The translations under genes and the position numbers were made by a program. Positions 47,202 through 58,295 of a stretch of 64,000 nt of DNA are shown piece by piece. Under the pieces are notes generated by a model that had not been told where the DNA came from, made no database searches, and was given only the letters and a program-made list of their open reading frames with translations. Origin of the DNA: Bombiscardovia nodaiensis (GTDB lineage: Bacteria; Actinomycetota; Actinomycetes; Actinomycetales; Bifidobacteriaceae); NCBI GenBank assembly GCA_033127725.1, contig AP026798.1:682001-746000 (forward strand), given 5' to 3'. How positions within the stretch are numbered: position 1 is the first letter of the stretch; every line of letters starts with the position of its first letter.

Positions 47202-50200
47202 TTACCGGCTCATCGTGTAACGCTTGCGTCTTCTGCGAATTATCGAGCGACCGGTCTGTCGGCCGCATACCGCTATACCGGCCAATGAACTGATGGCAAT
47301 AAGCCCAAATCCGGTGGTGCGCACCAATGGGCGTGCACCAGCTTGGGGTAGTGCAAAAATAGTCAAATATGTGTATCCCTTTTTTAACGTTGTAGTATGC
47401 GTTACGCCGCTCTGTACCCACTCGATAGTGACATCCGTGGGACCACTTGGGCCTGGGGAGTAGTGAAAACCCAGTCTCCGTGACTATTTGGCCCACTAGC
47501 TGGACGCCAATTGGCACCGCTGTCCATAGAAACTTGAGTAACGGTAATGGCAGCAACTCCTACCAGAGCAGGCTGGTTCCGGTTTATGGTGGAATCGTCT
47601 CCCAACTGACCCGTGCTATTCCATCCCCAGCCCCAAGCGTGATTATTGGAATCTACGGCGAGAGAGTGATTCCACTGCGAAGAAACTTGGGTAAACTTTA
47701 CTCCGACAGGTAGCGAACTTTTCACCTGCGTTGGAGTGGGTCTATCAATATTGGTCTTATCTCCTAGTTGGCCAACTGAGTTACTGCCCCAGCCCCATAT
47801 ATTGCCGTCACTGTCCAGAGCCATCGAGTTCCAATAACCTGCCGCAATTTGGACAAATCGGGTGTTGATTGGAAGGTTAGATTGGGATGCTACCGGTGTG
47901 ATGTTTGGGCTTGAAGAAGCAGCTGCCGGATTGCCGATTTGGTTAGTGCTGTTGTCTCCTACACCGTAAACTTTGCCATCTGAGCCCAAGAGCAGAGTGT
48001 GCTGGTATCCTGCGCTTATGTCCGTATATCGGAATGATGCAGGAACTCCGACAGGCCTCGACATTTGCGCTGGCGTAGTGATATTACTTGCCACATTAGA
48101 GTTTCCGAGTTGGCCGTGATTGTTTAAACCCCAACCCCATGCTCGTCCTAGGCTGTCTATCGCTGTAGACCAATACGAGGCGTTTGATGCTGAGGCCTTC
48201 GTAATATGTACCCCACTGGGCATTGATACTGCCAATGGTGTGGTTTGACTGAGAGCTGCAGCAGGATTGCCTAAATCTCCATTCGAACTGGCTCCCCATG
48301 CCCAAAGAGTACCATCGGAATCCACTGCTAGTGAGTGGAAGGCGCCAGCAGAAATTTGAGTAAAAGTCACACCGACTGGCAGGCTGTCGTGTACCAGAGT
48401 TGGAGTGGCATTAGGGTTCGTGGAACTAGTTGTGCCGTTGCCGAGCTGTCCATTGTAGTTGTAACCCCAAGCGTACACTTTTCCGTCAGATCCCAGTGCC
48501 AGGGAGTGCAATTCTCCTGCTGAGACCTGGGTAAAGCGGAAGTCAGCTCCTACGCCCGCTGGTTTTGTAACTTTCACGGGCAACTGGCTATCGGTGGTGG
48601 ATCCGTTGCCTAATTGTCCGTAAGTGTTCCAACCCCAGCTGTAAGCGTTGCCGTCCGAGCCGATGGCAAGCGAATACTGGTAGCCTGTCGAAACTTGAGT
48701 GAAGGTGGGCGCTCCTGCGGTTGGCGGGGTCACGCTTACTTGAGTTCCGCCCTCGCTTGGTCCACTGACTGGTTTGATGGAAAAACCTGACCATTGTGCG
48801 TACAAGGTTATATCGCCAGTAACTGGTGTGGTGAAATTATAGAGATGGTCGGGGTCGTTTTTGCTGAGCGACCATCCTATGAAAGAGCAGTGATTCTGGG
48901 TTGAGTCGATACTGGGATCAGGATTAGGTCGGGTGATGGTTTGACCGTCCAATACGATTTGTGCGCTCGGATCTCCGACTCCAGGCCCGGAGCTGTCCAA
49001 TTGGAATTTGACTGTGTGTGGGGCTAAATACGTGTATTGCAAAGTCTGCGTCGGCTGTACTACACCATTGAGCATCCAATTTATTTGTACATACACTGTG
49101 CCACTAGTGTGGGCAGGTGTAATTACTTCCCATACGCCTCTGGAGGCATTGTAGGTAAGATTACGTCCTGCAACTCCAGCAAATGTCACACTTGTGGTGA
49201 CTATTTCTCCACCAATGCGTACCGGTTTCGCGCGGGCAATGGTGGTCCCATCACCCAATTGGTTGAACTGATTGCTGCCCCATGAGTAAGCGTTACCGTC
49301 CGATCCTACTGCGAGAGAGTGAAAATGTCCGGTACTAATTCCTGTAAAGGTCACGCTTGTTGGCATGATAACTGGAACTGGGCTGGTGCGGGCTACGGAG
49401 CTGCCGTCGCCGAGTTGCCCTGAATCGTTGGCTCCCCATGCAAAAGCATTACCGCGCTCATCCAAGGCAAGCGTATGCAAGTATCCTACAGCAATTGATG
49501 ATATGGGTATGTTACCGGGGAAAGTGACCTGTCTCGAGAGGCGATTACCGCTGCCCCATTCGTAAACAGCTCCGGCGCTGCTCAGTGCCACGGAATGATT
49601 TTGTCCTGCACCGAGAGATGTTATCTGTGCCGCGGATGGAAGATTAACTGACACTGGTGAGCTTTGATTTACAGCGCTAGTGTCGCCCAAGCGACCGTCT
49701 GCGTTACTACCCCAGGCGTAAGCCCGTTTATTGCTACCAACCGCAAGCGTGTAATCAACTCCTGCGCTCACTGCCGTCAGGGTAACGCCTGCCGGTATTT
49801 GTCCGCGTACAACTTGACCAGGGGTGGCACGGGCAGCAGTATTACCGCTAGCGAGCTCACCCCAACTGTTGGGGCCCCAAGACCACGCCTGCCCATTGAC
49901 ATCGATGACGACTGAATGCCAACCGCCTGCGCTCACTGAGCGTACCTTAACTCCGCCTGGTAGATTAATTCGGACTGGTACTGAGCGATTAACGAAAGTG
50001 CCGTCTCCGAGTTGTCCGTACCGGTTGTCGCCCCAGGCGTAAAGGTTTCCATCGCTGTCCACTGCTAGGGAATGATATTGGCCAGCGCTCACGCTGACCA
50101 TTGTGGCATTGACAGGGGTAAGTACGCGAACTGGCCGTGAGCGGCTTATAGTCGTACCGTCGCCCAACTCTCCTTCTGGGTTGCGCCCCCAAGCATAAAT

Positions 50201-50440
50201 ATGTCCATCCTCACCAAGGGCAAACGAGTGGGTCTCTCCCACACTTAAGCTAGTAAATTTTGTCTCCGCTGGGCTTGGTGGCCGTAATGATACTGTGGTC
50301 CCACCAGCTATAGAGCCAGAAGTTGGAAACAATAAATACGAAGTGGCATCAGCATGAGCTGGTTGCAGATAGACCTCCCCGCCCAGGATAAGGACGGCTG
50401 CCGCAATTGCAACAGCTACCATTGAGCGTATTTTACGCAT
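47202..50440 (-). pseudogene. Secreted double RCC1-propeller surface protein, wall anchor separated by a one-base frameshift
   Basis: The intact frame runs to 47402 and gives about 1012 residues from ATG 50438-50440 (signal peptide ending AHA). It has an IPT-like segment and seven RCC1 repeats, each with a YAWGxNxxGQLGDG-type core. A TIG-like tail and an InlB/Flg_new repeat ([10 protein letters not shown]) follow, then a second IPT-like segment and seven more RCC1 repeats, so two complete seven-bladed propellers. At 47449-47453 the C run (GGCCC on the coding strand) is one base short. In the next frame the protein continues with a tail homologous to the first one ([17 protein letters not shown]), LPQAG, a membrane helix and RRRRKR, ending at 47202. 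These are sortase-type anchor features. Composition is less GC-rich than the neighbours. A real mutation, phase variation and a sequencing error are all possible. Confidence 0.8.
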
Positions 50441-50681
50441 AATTCCCCAAACTAAACTGCTTTCAGTGCGTTCCCCAACGCGACTGATATACTCTCGAGT
50501 GTCCGCTTCAGGCTGTGTGCACACTTAACCATTTGTGCTGCATACAGCGCGGATAAAGTTATCGGCTTATAATTCTTTTAATATAGCCTAAGGTCAAGTC
50601 TGAATATATCTTGGTGTTTTGGCTGGTTTGGTCGTGCAGCGGGGATAAACTGAGTTGTTCGGCGAAATAGGTGGAAAGGCG

Positions 50682-51395
50682 ATGGCTATGGCTGACCATA
50701 AGGATGAGGAAGTGTTCACTCCCGAAGAGTCGCGGATGATTTGGATTGACTGCGAGATGACGGGCTTGGATATTTTCCACGACGAACTGTGCGAAGTCTC
50801 CGTGGTGCCCACCGACTTTAACCTGAAAGTGCTCGACAAGGGCATCGACCTGGTGATTAAGCCCTCTGACGAAGCCGTGGCGCAAATGAATGACTTTGTG
50901 CGGCACATGCACACCTCTTCCGGGCTGATTGACGAGTGGAATGAGTCCGGCCTGTCTCTGGAGGACGCGCAGGAGCAAGTAGTGGACTATGTTAAGCAAT
51001 TCCTGCCTGAGCGCGGCAAGGCGCACCTGGCTGGTAATTCGGTCGGTTCGGACAAGAAGTTCCTCGACCGCTACATGCCCGACCTGATGGACCTCCTTCA
51101 CTACCGGGTGATTGACGTCTCCACCTTGAAGGAGCTGGCCCGCCGCTGGTACCCGGCAGTGTATCAGAATAAGCCCGCCAAGCACGGCGGTCACAGGGCT
51201 TTGGCTGACATCATCGAGTCGGCCGACGAGCTACGCTACTACCGGAATATGTTCTTCGCCCCGGCCCCTGGCCCGGACGCTGCAGCTGCCCAGGTGGGCG
51301 CTCAGGAAGTGGAGCGCACGTCGCTCTTGCGCTCATACGAGGAGGACGGCAACCCCGTGGAGGATGCTTCCACGCCAGAGAAGAAAGATTACTAA
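50682..51395 (+). CDS. orn: Oligoribonuclease
   Basis: Orn degrades 2-5 nt RNAs, including the pGpG product of cyclic di-GMP breakdown, and is essential in many bacteria. The 237-residue DEDDh exonuclease shows IDCEMTGLD near residue 28 (first two acidic residues), [14 protein letters not shown] near 125, and HRALADI near 177 (His and last Asp). Bifidobacterial-type C-terminal additions (about 40 Ala/Glu-rich residues) follow the core. GGAAAGG upstream supports ATG 50682; the frame can be extended to a TTG at 50655. A terminator follows. Confidence 0.94.
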   Translation: MAMADHKDEEVFTPEESRMIWIDCEMTGLDIFHDELCEVSVVPTDFNLKVLDKGIDLVIKPSDEAVAQMNDFVRHMHTSSGLIDEWNESGLSLEDAQEQVVDYVKQFLPERGKAHLAGNSVGSDKKFLDRYMPDLMDLLHYRVIDVSTLKELARRWYPAVYQNKPAKHGGHRALADIIESADELRYYRNMFFAPAPGPDAAAAQVGAQEVERTSLLRSYEEDGNPVEDASTPEKKDY

Positions 51396-51428
51396 ATCAA
51401 GTAAGTAATTATTGCTCAGTTTGATTTG

Positions 51429-51466
51429 AAGGAGGCCATGCCTGGTGACGGGCGTGGCCTCCTTTT
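51429..51466 (+). terminator. Rho-independent terminator after orn
   Basis: AAGGAGGCCA (51429-51438) pairs with TGGCCTCCTT (51455-51464), followed by a short T run. Confidence 0.75.
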
Positions 51467-51634
51467 GCTTATATGGTTGCGTGAAGCGGTCTGTAGTCGG
51501 ACGGTAGCGGGGGAGTGTCAAGAAGGGGTGGGCAAGATGCGCGCGATGCCCTCTTGCTCGCTTTGCGCTCTGCTTTCTTCAAGCCTTCGGGTGAGCAAAC
51601 GGCGCATGTACCTCGCGCGTGGCAGCATAAGAGT

Positions 51635-53041
51635 ATGCAGCAATCAGAAGCTCTGACAATTTTGAACGCCGGCGCGAATGTCTTCCTCACCGGTGCTCCC
51701 GGCGCGGGCAAAACCTACGTGCTCAACGAGTTCATCGCCGGCGCTCGCCAGCGAGGTGCTAAGGTTGCCGTCACAGCTTCCACGGGCATTGCCGCCACAC
51801 ATATTAACGGGCAGACCATTCACTCCTGGTCGGGCGTGGGCATTTCCACGGTGATGACTGACAATCTCATCAAGCGCATCAAAACCCGGCGCAGACGGCA
51901 GATTTCCGCCGCAGATATCCTCGTGATCGACGAGGTTTCGATGATGCACGCCTGGCTTTTCGACATGGTGGACCAGGCCTGCCGGGCGGTCCGCCACAGC
52001 CCTGAGCCCTTCGGCGGCATTCAGGTTGTGCTCTCGGGTGACTTCTTCCAGCTGCCGCCGGTCTCGCGCTCGGGCCGCAACAATGACCTGATCGCGGCCA
52101 GCCCGGAGTTTCAGGAGTCTCGCGCCCGCTATGCTGAGGCTGGCAAGGACCCAGAGGGTTTCATCACAGAATCGCTGGTTTGGGAGGAGCTGGATCCTGT
52201 GGTCTGCTACCTGACCGAGCAGCACCGCCAGGACGACGGCCAGCTCCTGACCGTCTTGACCGACATCCGCGAGGGTGCCGTCACCCAGGAAGACCACGAC
52301 GTGCTCGCCGGGCGCATTGGCAGCCAGCCCCAGCCCGGGCAAATTGCGGTCCACCTCTTCCCGGTCAACAAGCAGGCTGATACCTTAAATGACCTCCGCC
52401 TCTCGCAGATAGGGGAGGAGGCCCACGAATATGTGGCCACGCAGGCGGGCGACCCCCAGCTGGTGGACCGCCTGAAGAAGAACATGCTGGCACCGGAGAA
52501 ACTAGAACTGAAGACCGGGGCCGCAGTGATGGCCCTGCGCAACGACCAAGACCACCAGTATGTGAACGGCTCCATCGGCACCGTCCAGGGCTTTGTGCCC
52601 CAGACCAAGGGCGGCTGGCCGATTGTGGCCTTTGAGAACGGCAACATCGTCACCATGAAGCCCGCCGCCTGGGAGATGATGGACGGCGAGGCGGTGCTGG
52701 CTGCGGTCAACCAGGTGCCCCTGCGCTGCGCCTGGGCCATTACGATCCACAAGTCTCAGGGCATGACTCTGGACCGGGCCGTGATGGACCTGCGCCGCAC
52801 CTTCGCCCCCGGCATGGGCTACGTGGCTCTCTCCCGCGTCGAGGCCCTAGATGGGTTGTATTTAGACGGCATCAACGAGCACGCCTTCCTAGTCTCGCCC
52901 GACGCAGTCATCCTCGACTCCCAGCTTCGAGCCAACTCCCAAGCCGCCTGCTCCCGCCTGTCCGACGAGGGTCCCGACTCCTTCACCAAGCAGTCAGTAG
53001 GCCAAACAGAAGACGAGTTCGACCAAGACGTGCTCTTCTAA
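51635..53041 (+). CDS. PIF1/RecD-like DNA helicase
   Basis: This 468-residue superfamily 1B helicase has the AAA_30/PIF1 layout. Walker A GAPGAGKT is near residue 24, and [19 protein letters not shown] (motif Ia) follows. DEVSMM (Walker B) is near 98, GDFFQLPPV (motif III) near 137, LTEQHRQ near 195, and the C-terminal [11 protein letters not shown] and [13 protein letters not shown] motifs (V and VI) are present. It is probably a 5'-3' helicase acting in replication, recombination or resolving structured DNA. ATG 51635 lacks a ribosome site, so a leaderless message is possible; the frame extends to 51515 without family resemblance. proS follows in the same direction. Confidence 0.88.
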   Translation: MQQSEALTILNAGANVFLTGAPGAGKTYVLNEFIAGARQRGAKVAVTASTGIAATHINGQTIHSWSGVGISTVMTDNLIKRIKTRRRRQISAADILVIDEVSMMHAWLFDMVDQACRAVRHSPEPFGGIQVVLSGDFFQLPPVSRSGRNNDLIAASPEFQESRARYAEAGKDPEGFITESLVWEELDPVVCYLTEQHRQDDGQLLTVLTDIREGAVTQEDHDVLAGRIGSQPQPGQIAVHLFPVNKQADTLNDLRLSQIGEEAHEYVATQAGDPQLVDRLKKNMLAPEKLELKTGAAVMALRNDQDHQYVNGSIGTVQGFVPQTKGGWPIVAFENGNIVTMKPAAWEMMDGEAVLAAVNQVPLRCAWAITIHKSQGMTLDRAVMDLRRTFAPGMGYVALSRVEALDGLYLDGINEHAFLVSPDAVILDSQLRANSQAACSRLSDEGPDSFTKQSVGQTEDEFDQDVLF

Positions 53042-53105
53042 AACTTCGATCTGCTTCGAGGCTCAGTACGCGCTCTTGTCGGTCAAAGCGCATATTCTGG
53101 GGGGT

Positions 53106-54923
53106 ATGAAATCCACTGCATTACGTATGTCAACACTCTTTTTGCGCACCTTGCGCGAGGACCCAGCCGATGCTGATGTCGACTCGGCTCGGCTCTTGCA
53201 GCGCGCGGGCTACATCCGCAAGGCCGCGCCCGGCATTTGGACTTGGCTGCCGCTCGGCCTTCGCGTCCTCAACAAGGTAGAGGCCGTTGTTCGCCAGGAG
53301 ATCAACGGCATTGGCGCTCAGGAAGTGCACTTCCCGGCCCTGCTGCCGCGCGAGCCCTACGAGGCCACCCACCGCTGGGAGGAGTATGGCGACAACATCT
53401 TCCGCCTGAAGGACCGCCACGGGGCTGACTACCTGCTGGCACCTACGCATGAGGAAATGTTTACCCTCCTGGTCAAAGACATGTATTCGTCATACAAAGA
53501 CCTGCCAGTGACCTTGTACCAGATTCAGACCAAGTACCGCGACGAATTCCGCCCGCGGGCAGGCCTGGTGCGCGGCCGCGAGTTCATTATGAAGGATGCG
53601 TATTCCTTTACCATCGACGAGGAGGGGCTCCAGCAGGCTTACCAGGACGAGCGGGCAGCCTACGAGCGGATTTTCCAGCGTCTGGGCGTCCACTATGTGA
53701 TCGTCCACGCGGTTTCCGGTCCTATGGGCGGCTCTGAATCCGAGGAGTTCCTAGCTCCCCTGGCCATTGGCGAAGACACTTTTGCGCTGGCACCTTCGGG
53801 CAAGGCTTGGAATGTGGAAGCGCTGACGACTCCTGCTGTCGAGCGCATTGACTGCTCAAGCACTCCAGCTATGCAGGCTTTGGATACGCCAGATTCCAAG
53901 ACTATTGAGTCTCTAGTGGCTCAGGCCAATGCCCTCCACCCCCGCGAGGACGGGCAAGAGTGGACTGCGGCCGACACCTTGAAGAACTTGATTATTGCCG
54001 TCAAGCATGCTGAAGATGACAAGCACGACAAGCCCTGGCGCGAAATTGTGGCCATCGGTCTGCCGGGCGATCGCCAAGTTGATATGAAGCGCTTGGAAGC
54101 CCACTTCGCGCCTGCCGAGATTGAAGAGGCCACCGAAGAAGATTTGAAGGCTCACCCCGAGTTCGTGAAGGGCTATATTGGACCGATGGTGTTGGGCCCT
54201 CAGGCTCAGGACGCAGACGGCATCGAAGAGCCCGTGCGCTACTTAGTGGATGCTCACGTGGCCGAAGGCTCTGAGTGGATTACCGGTGCCGACCAAGAGG
54301 GTATGCACGTATTCCATGCGGTCTACGGGCGCGATTTCAAGGCCGACGGCATGGTTGAGGCGGTGGAAGTGCGTCAGGGCGATATGAGCCCCGATGGCTC
54401 TGGCCCCCTGAGCTTCGAGCGCGGCGTGGAAATCGGTCAGGTCTTCCAGCTGGGCCTCAAGTATTCTAAGGCCTTGGACTTGAAGGTCCTCGACCAAAAC
54501 GGTAAGGCCGTGCCCGTGTGGATGGGCTGCTATGGTATCGGTGTCTCCCGCGTGCTGGCTTGCATAGCCGAGTCTCACCACGACGACAAGGGCTTGGCCT
54601 GGCCCGCAGTTGTGGCCCCGGCTCAGGTTCACGTCTTGGCCACCGGCAAGCAGGCTGAGGTCTTCGAGAAAGCCGAGCAGCTGGTTGCTGCTTTGGAAGA
54701 GCGCGGCATAGAGGTCATCTACGACGACCGCCCCAAGGTTTCTCCAGGAGTCAAGTTCAAGGACTCCGAGCTCATCGGCGTGCCCCTGGTAGCTATTGTG
54801 GGCCGCGACACCATGTCCGACGGCACCATCGAAATTCGGGGCCGCGACGGCTCCGACTCGGTCTCAGTACCCGAGGCTCAAGCAGCCCAGGCCATCGCCG
54901 ACAGGGTTGCTGCTCTAGTCTAA
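53106..54923 (+). CDS. proS: Prolyl-tRNA synthetase (bacterial type with editing domain)
   Basis: ProS charges tRNA-Pro. The 605-residue class II enzyme shows motif 1 around [17 protein letters not shown], motif 2 [18 protein letters not shown] near residue 148, and motif 3 GCYGIGVSR near 475. The insertion domain that clears misacylated alanine (about residues 230-400) is present, followed by the C-terminal anticodon-binding domain. ATG 53106 gives [19 protein letters not shown], which matches bifidobacterial ProS. GGGGGG lies just upstream and TATTCT 9 bases before the start. The terminator after it is very strong. Confidence 0.95.
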   Translation: MKSTALRMSTLFLRTLREDPADADVDSARLLQRAGYIRKAAPGIWTWLPLGLRVLNKVEAVVRQEINGIGAQEVHFPALLPREPYEATHRWEEYGDNIFRLKDRHGADYLLAPTHEEMFTLLVKDMYSSYKDLPVTLYQIQTKYRDEFRPRAGLVRGREFIMKDAYSFTIDEEGLQQAYQDERAAYERIFQRLGVHYVIVHAVSGPMGGSESEEFLAPLAIGEDTFALAPSGKAWNVEALTTPAVERIDCSSTPAMQALDTPDSKTIESLVAQANALHPREDGQEWTAADTLKNLIIAVKHAEDDKHDKPWREIVAIGLPGDRQVDMKRLEAHFAPAEIEEATEEDLKAHPEFVKGYIGPMVLGPQAQDADGIEEPVRYLVDAHVAEGSEWITGADQEGMHVFHAVYGRDFKADGMVEAVEVRQGDMSPDGSGPLSFERGVEIGQVFQLGLKYSKALDLKVLDQNGKAVPVWMGCYGIGVSRVLACIAESHHDDKGLAWPAVVAPAQVHVLATGKQAEVFEKAEQLVAALEERGIEVIYDDRPKVSPGVKFKDSELIGVPLVAIVGRDTMSDGTIEIRGRDGSDSVSVPEAQAAQAIADRVAALV

Positions 54924-54942
54924 ACAGGTTGAGCTCCAGACA

Positions 54943-54993
54943 AAACGGTGTGGGCTCCCAGACGTGAATTTCATCTGGGAGCCCACACCGTTT
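54943..54993. terminator. Strong terminator after proS
   Basis: A perfect 20-base stem: the 5' arm at 54943-54962 (starts AAACGGTGTG) pairs with the 3' arm at 54974-54993 (ends CACCGTTT) around an 11-base loop. Confidence 0.8.
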
Positions 54994-55093
54994 CGTCTAG
55001 TGGCCAGCAGATACGTGTAGACACGAAGGTTAGGCATGATCCGGCTGATAGACTGAGCTCAACGCTGGTGCTTCACGAGGAAAGTAGGCCCGC

Positions 55094-56401
55094 ATGGAGA
55101 CGAAGGGTGAGGGCCTGACCTATTGGGGTCTGCTGACGGACCGGAGCATTGGGCCTATGCTGCTGGCGGCCAACATCAGCCGGGCAGCTTCGGGTCTGAT
55201 TCCCTTTGGCTTGGTGGCCTTCTACACGTCGCGCTTGCAGTTTATGGAGGCGGGCGTGGTTTCGACAGTCACTATGCTGGCGGGAGCGATTACGGCTCCG
55301 CTCAAGGCACGGCTGCTGGCGCGGATGAGCCCGGCCCGGCTCCTGCTGCCCCTGGCGCTGGTTGGCGGTCTATTGATTATTGCTGCGCAGACCATGGCCC
55401 TGGGCAGCATACCCTTTTGGGCCAGTGCGCTCTTTCTGGCACTCGGGTTTGCCTTTTTGCCGCCTACCCCGGCGGTGATTCGGGAGCTGTGGACCCAGCT
55501 GGCTCCCAGCGAAGCCTCCAGCCGAACCCTCCATGCGCTCGACTCGGTTTTGGAAGAGCTGACCTTCGCGCTCACCCCTCTGCTGACTTCCCTGATTTGG
55601 GCTATGAGCGACCCGTATTGGGCTATTGTGCTCGGCGTGGTCCTGGCTGCGGTGGGCAATGCGCTGATTATCGCCGTGGGTTCCCGGCGGGGGACGGCCA
55701 CCAGGAGCCTACTGCGCACACCGATTCAGGCTCAGGAACAGGCGGAGGAGGGGACTGAAGGCCGGTCTAGGCGGCGTCGTTTCGGTCTTGGGTTGGCGCC
55801 TGGCGTGCTTGCGAATGCCCTGGCGCTCCTGCTGCCGGTTGCTTGCTTGGGACTGACGATGAGCGCTTTGACTATCATTCTGCCAGCCTGGTCGCAGAAG
55901 GTGACTGGCAGCCAGCCCCTGTCTGGCGTCCTGCTCAGCCTCATCAGCTGGTCGGGAACCTTGGCTGGGTTCATTTTTGGCCGCCTGCGCCTGCGGATTC
56001 GAGATTCGCGTCAGTATCAGTTTGAATCCCTGCTCATGCTCGCGGCCGTGGGGCTCTTCGCGCTCTCGGCTTTCCTGCCGTCCACGCCCGCTTTGCTCGT
56101 TGCCGTGTGTGCTGCGGTCATGTTTGGCGCCGCGATGACACCGATGTTCGTGAGTTCGTATGTGCTAGTGGGGCCCGCGTTCGCCAGCAATATTCAGGCC
56201 TCCATGAATGCGGCTCTCGGGTCGGTCTACAACCTGGCAGACGGCCTAGCCAGTCTCGCCTTCGCTGCCCTCCTGCAGGCCAGGGGCACCGGCCTAACCC
56301 TAGTAGTGTTGACCTTGTTCGTGGCCGCTGCCGTATGTTTCGGACTCTTCAGACCCGTTCGCCCGGCAGCCAAAGCTCCTGCAAGCCCAGGGCAGGACTG
56401 A
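55094..56401 (+). CDS. MFS transporter
   Basis: This 435-residue membrane protein has twelve predicted helices split by a charged loop (about residues 200-232, rich in Gln, Glu and Arg). The overall arrangement (AANISRAASGLIPFGLVAFY near residue 25, LFLALGFAFLPPTPAVIRELW near 120) fits major-facilitator efflux proteins. GAGGAAAG precedes ATG 55094. It converges with the AP endonuclease gene after about 40 bases. The substrate is unknown. Confidence 0.75.
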   Translation: METKGEGLTYWGLLTDRSIGPMLLAANISRAASGLIPFGLVAFYTSRLQFMEAGVVSTVTMLAGAITAPLKARLLARMSPARLLLPLALVGGLLIIAAQTMALGSIPFWASALFLALGFAFLPPTPAVIRELWTQLAPSEASSRTLHALDSVLEELTFALTPLLTSLIWAMSDPYWAIVLGVVLAAVGNALIIAVGSRRGTATRSLLRTPIQAQEQAEEGTEGRSRRRRFGLGLAPGVLANALALLLPVACLGLTMSALTIILPAWSQKVTGSQPLSGVLLSLISWSGTLAGFIFGRLRLRIRDSRQYQFESLLMLAAVGLFALSAFLPSTPALLVAVCAAVMFGAAMTPMFVSSYVLVGPAFASNIQASMNAALGSVYNLADGLASLAFAALLQARGTGLTLVVLTLFVAAAVCFGLFRPVRPAAKAPASPGQD

Positions 56402-56443
56402 TCCGCAGGCCCGCAAGCTCCACCGCCCGAACGAGCTGCGAGC

Positions 56444-57316
56444 CTATAAGCTGAACTGGAGCTCTAGGGGGAGGTGGTCTTGGCGCTCGCCGGTGTCTAG
56501 GGGGCGGCAGGCGGTGATGGAAGAGGCTACGCGGTTGGAGGCCAGCCAGTAGTCGATTCTCCAGCCGGAGTTGTGGGCCTTGGCGGTGGGGACGCGCTGG
56601 GCGAACCAGGTGTAAATACTGCGCTCGCTGCCGTCGTCGGTAAAGTTGGGCGATACGTCGCCGTGCAGGAGACGGAAGGAGTCGGTGAAGCCGGCGTCTA
56701 GGAGCTTGGTAAAGTGCTCGCGCTCCTCGTCGGTAAAGCCCGCCGAATGGTGGTTGGATTGGGGGTTGGCTAGGTCGATTTCCTCGTGGGCCACATTGAA
56801 GTCGCCGCCCACAAAAACCGGCAAACGCTTGTCGAGCTGGTGCAGGTACTCGCGGAAGCAGTCGTCCCAGACCTCGCGGGCCTTGAGGCGGACCAGACCA
56901 TTGCCGGAGTTGGGCGTGTAGACCGTGACCACATAGAAATCAGGGAACTCCAGAGTGAGCACGCGGCCCTCGCTGTCCATGGTGTCGGGGGCGCCAATCT
57001 GGGGGCGCTGCACATCGGGGGAGGGCAGGGACTTTTTGTAGAGCATCATGGTGCCCGCGTAGCCCTTGCGCGCCGGGGGCTCAGAAGTGTTGTAGACAAT
57101 CTCGTAGTCGGGGAAGCGCTCGGCCAGCAATCCTAAAAGCATGGCTGTCTTTTTCTGGGTGGACGAGTTAAGCTTGGTTTCCTGGATGGCGAACACGTCG
57201 GGCGAGGCTTGAACGATGGACTCAATCACGGCCAAGGAGAGGGCGCTGCGGTCGCTGGAGCCGGCCAGGGCTGCGTTCAGGGAGTCGATGTTCCAAGAAA
57301 TAAACGTGTACGCCAT
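56444..57316 (-). CDS. Exodeoxyribonuclease III / AP endonuclease (Xth family)
   Basis: Such enzymes incise DNA at abasic sites and remove 3' blocks in base-excision repair. The 290-residue protein has the family motifs SWNIDSLNAAL near residue 7, QETKL near 45, VYTPNSG near 110, GGDFNVAHEEIDL near 147 and the C-terminal DHLPLEL (catalytic Asp-His). I use the ATG at 57314-57316 with AGAGGA 6 bases upstream; the frame can be extended to 57346. It is divergent from the SSB-like gene. The exact substrate range (ExoA versus Xth type) is not visible. Confidence 0.9.
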   Translation of the reverse strand: MAYTFISWNIDSLNAALAGSSDRSALSLAVIESIVQASPDVFAIQETKLNSSTQKKTAMLLGLLAERFPDYEIVYNTSEPPARKGYAGTMMLYKKSLPSPDVQRPQIGAPDTMDSEGRVLTLEFPDFYVVTVYTPNSGNGLVRLKAREVWDDCFREYLHQLDKRLPVFVGGDFNVAHEEIDLANPQSNHHSAGFTDEEREHFTKLLDAGFTDSFRLLHGDVSPNFTDDGSERSIYTWFAQRVPTAKAHNSGWRIDYWLASNRVASSITACRPLDTGERQDHLPLELQFSL

Positions 57317-57641
57317 GCTCGTCCTCTCGTGAGAATGCTTCTGCAAACCAGTCTATGCGGCCCAGGTGACTGGCGGAAGGGGCAAGGGTGTGGACTTATC
57401 CACATTTTGCGAGCAGGGGGCACATTCGACCACATTGTCTGTTCAGCTTTCGCTCGCCTCCCACATGAGCGCATGATAGGAACTACCGCAAGGCTTAGAG
57501 CTGCATGAGACTGGTAGCGTTATGTTTCTTCCTTCTTGCTGACGCCGCCCGTCGACCAGCTCAAAGCCTTGCAGTCCACGCTTGCAAAGCGAAGCGCGGT
57601 TATGGGATGAAACGCACTTGAACAGAATAGGCGGTAATGCG

Positions 57642-58271
57642 ATGGCAATGCATCAAGCGAGAATGACGGTTGCAGGATTTGTGGGAAAAGATCCAGTGAA
57701 CATAGGCCAGGAGGGTTCGACGCCGGTCTGTACCTTCCGGCTGGGTTCTACGGACGGCTATTACGATACGAAAACGGGGGCCTGGCGCGATTTTCCGACA
57801 ACTTGGATGACGGTACGGGCCTTCAAAAACTTGGCGACGAACGTCTTGCAGTCGGTCCACAAAGGCGATCCCGTGCTCGTGACGGGCTCCGTATCGACCC
57901 AGGAGTGGACGAAGGACGGTGCCCAGCGCTCTTCTCTCCTGTTGACAGCAGAGAGCATTGGCCACGATATGACCATGGGAGTTTCGCACTTTCAGCGGGT
58001 AAAAACAGGCGCGAGCCCCAGCGGCTCTGGGGCTGGGTACGCAAGCGAGCCGGGATACGCTGCTTCACCGGGTAACGGGCCGGAACCTTGGGACAAGGGT
58101 GAGGGTACGCAGTCGGGTGCGCAGGTGCTCAGCAGCGATACTCCGCCCGATCCGTTCGTTCCAGTGGATCAGGCAGATGATGCGGCCAGCAATGGCTCGG
58201 TTGAAGGAGGCGCAAAGCAAGGTTCGTTGAATAAGCAGAAGGCACCTGAGATGGTCTCAGATGCCTTCTAA
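57642..58271 (+). CDS. Single-stranded DNA-binding protein-like (second SSB)
   Basis: This 209-residue protein has an N-terminal OB-fold of the SSB type (about residues 5-115: TVAGFVGKDPV, WMTVRAFKNLATNV, KGDPVLVTGSV) and a long Gly/Pro/Ser/Ala-rich tail. It lacks the acidic DDDIPF-like tip of the main replicative SSB, ending EMVSDAF instead. The separate copy and divergent tail fit a paralogous SSB (SsbB type) rather than the replication protein. ATG 57642 has only a weak ribosome site, and ATG 57648 is an alternative. Its 3' end is part of a hairpin. Confidence 0.8.
   Translation: MAMHQARMTVAGFVGKDPVNIGQEGSTPVCTFRLGSTDGYYDTKTGAWRDFPTTWMTVRAFKNLATNVLQSVHKGDPVLVTGSVSTQEWTKDGAQRSSLLLTAESIGHDMTMGVSHFQRVKTGASPSGSGAGYASEPGYAASPGNGPEPWDKGEGTQSGAQVLSSDTPPDPFVPVDQADDAASNGSVEGGAKQGSLNKQKAPEMVSDAF
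58237..58269. terminator. Hairpin overlapping the 3' end of the SSB-like gene
   Basis: AGAAGGCACCTGAGA (58237-58251) pairs with TCTCAGATGCCTTCT (58255-58269) with one mismatch around a 3-base loop. The stem runs into the stop codon (58269-58271). It lies between converging genes and may end transcripts from both. Confidence 0.55.
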
Positions 58272-58295
58272 GGACTGCCTGCTAGCGGTTCACGA

